Assembly: GCA_037385045.1 (NCBI GenBank)
Contig: JARRNJ010000115.1
Coordinates: forward strand, 1-10,945
DNA length: 10,945 bases
Direction: 5' to 3'
DNA from: JARRNJ01 sp037385045
GTDB lineage: Bacteria > Pseudomonadota > Gammaproteobacteria > JASBUN01
This document shows, in pieces, positions 7,406 through 10,945 of the stretch. The notes beneath the pieces are model-generated. The model saw only the letters and a list, made by a program, of their open reading frames with translations, did no database searches and was not told the origin of the DNA. A program made the position numbers and the translations under genes. Each line of letters begins with the position of its first letter. Position 1 is the stretch's first letter.

Positions 7406-7660
7406 CTACTTGTCCTTGACGGTGCCACCGATCTGATCGCACGCGTGCTTGGACATGGTCACGAAGCCCTGGCCTTTGCAGGAACCCTGGCCCTTGCAGG
7501 AGTTGTGGGCGGTTTTGCAGTCGTTGTGTCCTGCGCACTTGTTGACGCCGTAGCAGTGCACCTGGCTGTCCTGGGCGGCGCTGACCGTTGCCGGTACGGC
7601 CGCGAACAGGCTGGCGGCGGCCACCGCCATGGCCACTCCCGTCGATTTGTTGACTCTCAT
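7406..7660 (-). CDS. bufA: BufA, six-cysteine secreted bufferin-type metallophore precursor
   Basis: An 84-residue precursor peptide. Residues 1-28 form a Sec signal peptide (basic MRVNK, hydrophobic AMAVAAASLFAAV, cleavage likely near VSA-A-Q), so the product goes to the periplasm. The rest has six cysteines at 36, 42, 48, 55, 61 and 74, in CYGVNKC, NDC, NSC, GSC and HAC contexts, with a CKGQG repeat. The CYGV...NDC...C.GQ core resembles DUF2282/BufA1 bufferins, but the two additional cysteines fit the BufA2 type better. It lacks the EGKCG repeats of HvfA. In the studied bufferin system, precursor cysteines become thiooxazole groups and the product binds copper. Which cysteines are changed here cannot be read from sequence. 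ATG 7658-7660 has a strong AAGGAG six bases before it. Its own promoter is likely, given the 112-base gap upstream. Confidence 0.9.
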   Translation of the reverse strand: MRVNKSTGVAMAVAAASLFAAVPATVSAAQDSQVHCYGVNKCAGHNDCKTAHNSCKGQGSCKGQGFVTMSKHACDQIGGTVKDK

Positions 7661-7703
7661 GTGCCTCTCCTTTGCTCGTTTGTGTGTGGTTGCAAAGGCT
7701 ATG

Positions 7704-7728
7704 GACCCCATGATCGGAAGATGGTTCA
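7704..7728 (-). promoter_or_regulatory. Possible ECF-sigma promoter of the buf operon
   Basis: On the minus strand TGAACC (7723-7728) is followed 15 bases later by GGTC (7704-7707), the AACC plus GTC layout of many ECF sigma promoters. A transcript would start near 7697 and leave a leader of about 37 bases before bufA. Bufferin loci in Caulobacter are under an ECF sigma (SigF with NrsF), which makes this plausible, but no sigma or anti-sigma gene is in the window. Confidence 0.35.
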
Positions 7729-7756
7729 AAGAATTTCGGGAATTTGCCCGGGAGCG

Positions 7757-7772
7757 GGGCTGCCGGCAGCCC
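7757..7772 (-). terminator. Perfect 16-base palindrome after the DUF1499 stop
   Basis: GGGCTGCCGGCAGCCC is a perfect palindrome that directly abuts the stop codon of the DUF1499 gene, and the bufA promoter region follows it. It can form a G+C-rich hairpin in RNA, consistent with a transcript end separating that gene from the buf operon. No T tract follows. Confidence 0.4.
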
Positions 7773-8258
7773 TCAACGGCCGGCACCGGGGGCCGCCAAG
7801 CACTCGCGCACGGCGTCCAGCAGGTCGAGAACGTGGCGGGTGTTGGCCGCCAGATCGCCGCGGCCGACGCGGGAGGCGGAACGCACGTGCAACGCGCTGC
7901 CCCCGTCCGGCGGCGCCAGTATGGTTACCGTCACGTCGTCGCGGAAATGCCACAGGGGCGTGCGCACCACCGCGGCAAGCGTGCCGGCGCGGGGGTTCCG
8001 GTCCTCCAGGCGCCAACCGAGCTGCACCACGGCATCGCCCACGCAACGGAACAGGATTGCGCCGTCGACCGCGTACCTGGGTGTACGCAACTCCGGTCGC
8101 GCAGCGTGGTCGCTGGTCTCCGCCACGTTGGTGGTCAGGTAGGCGGTGATGCGGGCCCACGGCCCCGGCGGCTTCCATAGCGGCGCCCGGTTGAACAGCA
8201 TGGTGCCGACAGCAAGGGCCGCCAACACCAGCACGACGCCGGCGGTATACAGCAGCAC
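7773..8258 (-). CDS. DUF1499-family membrane-anchored protein
   Basis: A 161-residue protein of unknown function. One N-terminal membrane helix (LLYTAGVVLVLAALAVGTML) anchors a domain that I recognise as DUF1499 from ETSDHAARPELRTPRY, then LGWRLEDRNPRAGTLAAVVRT, FRDDVTVTILA and VRSASRVGRGDLAANTRHV, so the domain is probably periplasmic. The start is uncertain. The GTG at 8258 puts the helix at the very N-terminus but has GGGAG rather far away (about 13 bases). A TTG at 8309 would add 17 residues and has no ribosome site. It lies on the same strand as the REC-GGDEF gene, 107 bases after its stop, and may be cotranscribed with it. There is no sign of a functional link to the buf genes. Confidence 0.82.
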   Translation of the reverse strand: MLLYTAGVVLVLAALAVGTMLFNRAPLWKPPGPWARITAYLTTNVAETSDHAARPELRTPRYAVDGAILFRCVGDAVVQLGWRLEDRNPRAGTLAAVVRTPLWHFRDDVTVTILAPPDGGSALHVRSASRVGRGDLAANTRHVLDLLDAVRECLAAPGAGR

Positions 8259-8365
8259 TTTGATAACCGATCTCCCGGGCCGCGCGCAGTCGCAGACGGC
8301 CGAACCCAAGACGCGCCCAGTGTAGGCGAAAAATCACCACCCGGCACCAACGCCGCCGGCGGCCG

Positions 8366-9529
8366 TCAGTCGGATGGTTTGGCCTCGGCGCCCATGAGAC
8401 GATCCTGCAGCCATTGACGCTGCTGCGCATCACCGAGTTCCAGCAGCGGCAGCAACCGCTCCAGCAATGCCTGCAGGTGAGCCGTCACCCGCGCCGTTTG
8501 GCCCACGGCCAGCAGTTGCAGCGCTTCGTCGACGCTCGTCACCGGCGGCAGCGGCGCCGGGCCGGGCGCCGGGGGCGGCCGGTCGCGCTCGGTCACCACC
8601 CGGTCGCCGCCCTGCTGCCCGGCCCAGGCGGTGAGTTCGGCCAGCCGTTCGAGCAGCACTTCGGCGGTCGACTCGGTCTCCGAGTGGGCGCTCATGACGC
8701 CGACCGTGAGGGTCAGGTGCCGCGCGCCGGCATCGCCCGGCACGCGCAGTGACGCCAGGTCGCGCCGCAGGCGCTCGGCCAGGTACTTGGCGCCCACCGG
8801 GTTGGACGACGGCAGACTGACGCCGAAAGCGCCGGCGTCGATGCGGCCCACACCGTCTTCGCGGCGCAGCCGCTGCTGCAGGGTGGAAGCCACCCGCTGC
8901 AGCAGGTAACGCAAGCCGGCGGCGCCGGCGTGTGTTTCCAGGGCCTCGAAGCCGTCGATCACCAGGCGCATGACCGACAGATCCTGGCGGTGGCGGCGGG
9001 CGAACGAGCGGTGTTGCTTGAGCCGTTCCAGGAATTGCTGGCGGTTGGGAAGACCGGTGAGCGCGTCGACGGTGGCCTGGGCGGCCAGCCGCTCCGCCCG
9101 CTCCTCAATCGCGCGCAGGTTGCGCACCGACTCGGCGAAGGCCCGCGCGCGGGTTTTCAGCTCGATCAGGTCGAACGGCTTGCGGATGAAGTCGGTCGCG
9201 CCCTTGGCCAAGGCCTGCTCGCGGGCGGAATCGTCGTCCTCCTCGCCAGTCACGATGATCACCGGCATCCGGCGGATGCGCGGGTCCTCGCTGGCGCGCA
9301 TCCGCGCCAGCAGTTGAAAACCGTCCAGGCGCGGCATGGAGAGATCCGAAAACACGATCTGCACCGCCGGATCGTCGCTGAGCCGCGACCAGCCGTCCTC
9401 GCCGTCGGTGGCATGCACCACGTCGAACTCTCCACGCAGCCCCCGCTCGGCCGCCACCCGCATCAGTTTCGAGTCGTCCACAACCAGAAGGCGCGGCTTA
9501 GCCTCCGCCGGATTCTTTTGGTCGTCCAC
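8366..9529 (-). CDS. Response regulator with REC and degenerate GGDEF domains
   Basis: A 387-residue cytoplasmic signalling protein. Residues 12-130 form a complete receiver domain: Asp18/Asp19 acidic pair, phospho-acceptor Asp62 in FSDLSMP, Thr94 and Lys117 in RKPF. A linker helix leads to a GGDEF domain (about 150-315) that still has DALTGLPNR (155-163), but the catalytic GGDEF is replaced by DAGAF (231-235). Two positions matter: the acidic metal ligand and the following Glu have become Gly233 and Ala234, so diguanylate cyclase activity is unlikely. The inhibitory-site RxxD is kept as Arg222-Asp225 at the normal distance, so it may bind c-di-GMP as an effector. A helical tail after a Pro-rich linker ends the protein. 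GTG 9527-9529 has AAGGA at seven bases. GATAAT at 9554-9559 could be its -10 box. No partner kinase is visible. Confidence 0.9.
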   Translation of the reverse strand: MDDQKNPAEAKPRLLVVDDSKLMRVAAERGLRGEFDVVHATDGEDGWSRLSDDPAVQIVFSDLSMPRLDGFQLLARMRASEDPRIRRMPVIIVTGEEDDDSAREQALAKGATDFIRKPFDLIELKTRARAFAESVRNLRAIEERAERLAAQATVDALTGLPNRQQFLERLKQHRSFARRHRQDLSVMRLVIDGFEALETHAGAAGLRYLLQRVASTLQQRLRREDGVGRIDAGAFGVSLPSSNPVGAKYLAERLRRDLASLRVPGDAGARHLTLTVGVMSAHSETESTAEVLLERLAELTAWAGQQGGDRVVTERDRPPPAPGPAPLPPVTSVDEALQLLAVGQTARVTAHLQALLERLLPLLELGDAQQRQWLQDRLMGAEAKPSD

Positions 9530-9599
9530 GGACTTTTCCTTGTAGGTCTGGTTATTATCGGGTTGTCGGCAGCCCGGGTGCCGCCTTGAGCCGTGGCCG

Positions 9600-9883
9600 A
9601 CGGGCGGGGCCGCGCGGCGCACGCCCCGTCCGGCATGTGCCGGACCGCCAGGGCGGCGGCGATCAGACGGCTCAAGGCGTCGGCGCCCGTTTCACCCATG
9701 CGGCCGACGACCCAGTGGGCGAACCACGGCCAGGACCGGCACCGCCAGCCGACGCCACTGCGGCGCGCCGACGGCGGGCGCCAGACCAATGGGATCCCTG
9801 GCCACGAACGGGACCACGCAACGGTTGAACCACTGGCGCACGGCGGAACGCTGGTCCGCGGCCGGCATGGCCGTGGGGAGCAC
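9600..9883 (-). pseudogene. Probable frameshifted gene remnant, possibly MarC-like
   Basis: The 421 bases between the REC-GGDEF gene and the next gene hold two minus-strand reading stretches with G/C-rich third positions. The first (from about 9883) reads AVRQWFNRCVVPFVARDPIGLAP and later RRLAVPVLAVVRPLGRR, then hits a stop at 9692. One base out of frame, MGETGADALSRLIAAALAVR continues at 9699 with HMPDGA. Removing one C near 9700 joins them. The DPIGLAP and G-x-x-G-x-x-A-L-x-R-L ... M-x-D-G patterns recall the two ends of MarC-family membrane proteins, with the middle missing. This is a tentative match by eye. It could instead be an intact unknown gene broken by a sequencing error. Confidence 0.3.
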
Positions 9884-9950
9884 TTGAGACGGGCGCCAGG
9901 CCGTGAAACCATGGCCCGGCGACGCGGTCCAACGGGTTGCGGGGTTTCCC

Positions 9951-10583
9951 ATGGCCGAAACCAAGCCGGCACTGAAAGTCAGCGTATTCTCGGACTACAT
10001 CTGTCCGTTCTGCTACATCGGCAGCCGGCGCCTGTTGCGGCTGCGCGACGCCTACGATCTCCAGGTCAACTGGTGCGCCCTGGAGATCCACCCGGAGACG
10101 CCGGCCCAGGGGATGCCGGTCACGGGCCTGGGCTACCCGCCGGCCCAGTGGCAGCGGATGATGTCCGCGCTGCAGGACATGGCGCGCGCGGAACAGCTTG
10201 ACCTCCAGGCCCACGACTTCACCACCAACTCCCACCGGGCGCTGCTCCTCGCCGAAGCCGCCAAGGAAGCCGGCCGAAAAGTGTTCTACGCCCTGCACGA
10301 GCGCCTGTTCGACGCATTCTTCCGGGAAGGCCGCAACATCGGCGAGCCGCAGGTGCTGCGCGCCCTGGCGGCCGAGTGCCTGGTGCCGGAACCGCTGATC
10401 GAGGCCGCCTGGAGCCAGCCGCGCTACGAGCAGCGCCTGGCGCTGAACCGGCGCCATGCCGCCGAGCTCGGCGTGGGCGGCACACCGACCTACGTGTTCG
10501 GCACGCGCATCCTGGTCGGCGCCGTGGCCGGCGAGGAATTGCGCCGGGCGGCGCGCGCCACCGCGTCCGACCCTATCCGGTGA
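9951..10583 (+). CDS. DsbA/FrnE-family thiol oxidoreductase
   Basis: A 210-residue protein of the DsbA-like thioredoxin family (FrnE / 2-hydroxychromene-2-carboxylate isomerase branch). After strand LKVSVFSDYI comes the CPFC active site (Cys18, Cys21), then an inserted helical domain (about 60-160), and the cis-Pro loop GVGGTPTYVFG with strand RILVGAV near the C-terminus. The Cys pair favours redox activity over the isomerase branch, which has Ser instead. No signal peptide is seen, so it probably acts in the cytoplasm. ATG 9951 gives the normal N-terminus. The frame extends to a GTG at 9903 with an atypical leader, and no clear ribosome site precedes either. It points away from its neighbours, so it is probably a single-gene unit. 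A role with the cysteine-rich bufferin cannot be claimed. Confidence 0.88.
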   Translation: MAETKPALKVSVFSDYICPFCYIGSRRLLRLRDAYDLQVNWCALEIHPETPAQGMPVTGLGYPPAQWQRMMSALQDMARAEQLDLQAHDFTTNSHRALLLAEAAKEAGRKVFYALHERLFDAFFREGRNIGEPQVLRALAAECLVPEPLIEAAWSQPRYEQRLALNRRHAAELGVGGTPTYVFGTRILVGAVAGEELRRAARATASDPIR

Positions 10584-10597
10584 CGGAAACGGACTTC

Positions 10598-10632
10598 GAT
10601 GCGTCGCCGCCTGCCGCGTCGAACGTACCCTA
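10598..10632. repeat. Inverted, diverged copy of the TAGGGTGCG hairpin repeat
   Basis: Read on the minus strand this starts TAGGGTACGTTCGACGC and ends GGCGACGCATC, following the copies at 3811 and 3945 base for base with a handful of changes. It starts 14 bases after the stop of the thiol oxidoreductase gene. Its opposite orientation and divergence suggest an older insertion. Confidence 0.6.
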
Positions 10633-10695
10633 GGTCGCTGCGGATCACTGCAACAGCGGGTTTCTGGTTGCCAGTGGCACGGCCGCGTTCCGATC

Positions 10696-10723
10696 CTCGC
10701 TACAAGCTACTCGCTACTCGCCA
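10696..10723. repeat. Short diverged heptamer array (four units)
   Basis: Four seven-base units lie in tandem: CTCGCTA, CAAGCTA, CTCGCTA, CTCGCCA. On the minus strand these read TGGCGAG, TAGCGAG, TAGCTTG, TAGCGAG, the same family as the pure array at 5255-5448 (TGGCGAG in this phase) in opposite orientation. Confidence 0.6.
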
Positions 10724-10749
10724 TCAGCGGCTTCAGTGCAGCCGCTGAT
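10723..10749 (-). terminator. Ten-pair hairpin enclosing a stop codon
   Basis: ATCAGCGGCT (10723-10732) and AGCCGCTGAT (10740-10749) pair perfectly around a seven-base loop that contains the TGA of the leftward gene. No T tract follows. It could act as a terminator or an mRNA-end stabiliser, and the short heptamer array abuts it. Confidence 0.45.
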
Positions 10750-10945
10750 CGACATAACGGCGGTGGTAATGCTCCATTACGTCGCGAACATGCTGAGGGT
10801 AGTCTAGGGCGTCCATCTGACGCATGCCCTCGGCGAAGAAACCGGGCGCGTCCTGGGGCAGGGCCTGGATCAGGCGGTCGAATGCGTCGCGCATGCGTTC
10901 CGGGTCGTGGCAGCGGGTGGCGACAATGCCGTAGTTGAGGTGCAG
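10733..10945 (-). CDS. Unrecognised protein, C-terminal 70 residues
   Basis: The minus strand is open from the window edge to a TGA at 10733-10735. The visible end reads LHLNYGIVATRCHDPERM, a helix-rich middle (DAFDRLIQALPQDAPGFF), then AEGMRQMDALDYPQHVRDVM and EHYHRRYVDQRLH. It is charged, with several His and Tyr near the end and no membrane helix, so a soluble enzyme or binding protein is likely. G/C-rich third codon positions and the hairpin at the stop support a real gene. I do not recognise the family, and the catalytic part may lie outside the window. CTA and GTA codons near the 3' end are slightly unusual for this region. Confidence 0.75.
   Translation of the reverse strand: MHLNYGIVATRCHDPERMRDAFDRLIQALPQDAPGFFAEGMRQMDALDYPQHVRDVMEHYHRRYVDQRLH

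Noticed and set aside
6514..7419. 301-residue plus-strand reading frame opposite bufB
   Set aside because: Antisense shadow of an MNIO gene that shows every expected ligand motif.
7339..7428. GTG at 7428 as the bufB start
   Set aside because: It lies inside bufA, would read through the intergenic hairpin and adds an atypical leader. The GTG at 7338 has a ribosome site and the family's normal N-terminus.
7406..7660. Calling the precursor HvfA (oxazolone/thioamide copper peptide)
   Set aside because: HvfA peptides carry EGKCG repeats, which are absent. The CYGV, NDC and CKGQG pattern fits bufferins.
8366..9529. Active diguanylate cyclase
   Set aside because: The GGDEF motif is DAGAF, so the acidic catalytic residues are missing.
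9593..10201. Plus-strand frame extending from 9593 into the thiol oxidoreductase gene
   Set aside because: It is out of frame with that gene and has low-complexity composition without a ribosome site.
9672..10457. Minus-strand reading frame opposite the thiol oxidoreductase gene
   Set aside because: The plus strand has the CPFC and cis-Pro motifs of a known family. The minus frame has no recognisable motif.

Overview
The window is a GC-rich (roughly two-thirds G+C by eye) chromosomal segment of a gammaproteobacterium. The pairing of a class II fumarase with an E. coli-type RNase D, the G/C-ending codons and the intergenic repeat families would fit Chromatiales or Ectothiorhodospiraceae-like bacteria, but that placement is inference. 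Six N at 5987-5992 show it comes from a draft or metagenome scaffold.

Left part (1-3762): the start of an ABC ATPase gene points leftwards. Divergent from it runs a rightward series: fumC (fumarase C), an unrecognised 115-residue protein, rnd (RNase D) behind a consensus TATAAT, and a small ABM-fold protein carrying the Asn/Trp/His triad of IsdG-type heme-degrading enzymes.

Middle part (3763-5735): about 330 gene-free bases hold TAGGGTGCG-type hairpin repeats. Next is a leftward VIT1/CCC1-type metal transporter with an N-terminal ferritin-like segment, then about 600 gene-free bases containing a very pure heptanucleotide array (about 27.7 copies) and a pair of facing CCCGGAT elements.

Central system (5736-7660, leftward): a three-gene bufferin-type RiPP metallophore operon. 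bufA encodes a secreted 84-residue precursor with six cysteines. bufB encodes an MNIO (DUF692) enzyme. bufC encodes the DUF2063 partner and is cut by the N gap. A hairpin separates precursor from enzyme, and an ECF-sigma-like promoter lies before bufA. In the known systems the MNIO enzyme and its partner convert precursor cysteines to thiooxazole-type groups, and the exported product binds copper. No DoxX-like fourth gene follows bufC.

Right part (7757-10945): leftward genes for a DUF1499 protein and for a REC plus degenerate-GGDEF protein that keeps its c-di-GMP I-site but has lost the catalytic motif. These are followed by a probable frameshifted gene remnant, a rightward DsbA/FrnE-like thiol oxidoreductase, further copies of both repeat families, and the 3' end of an unrecognised leftward gene.
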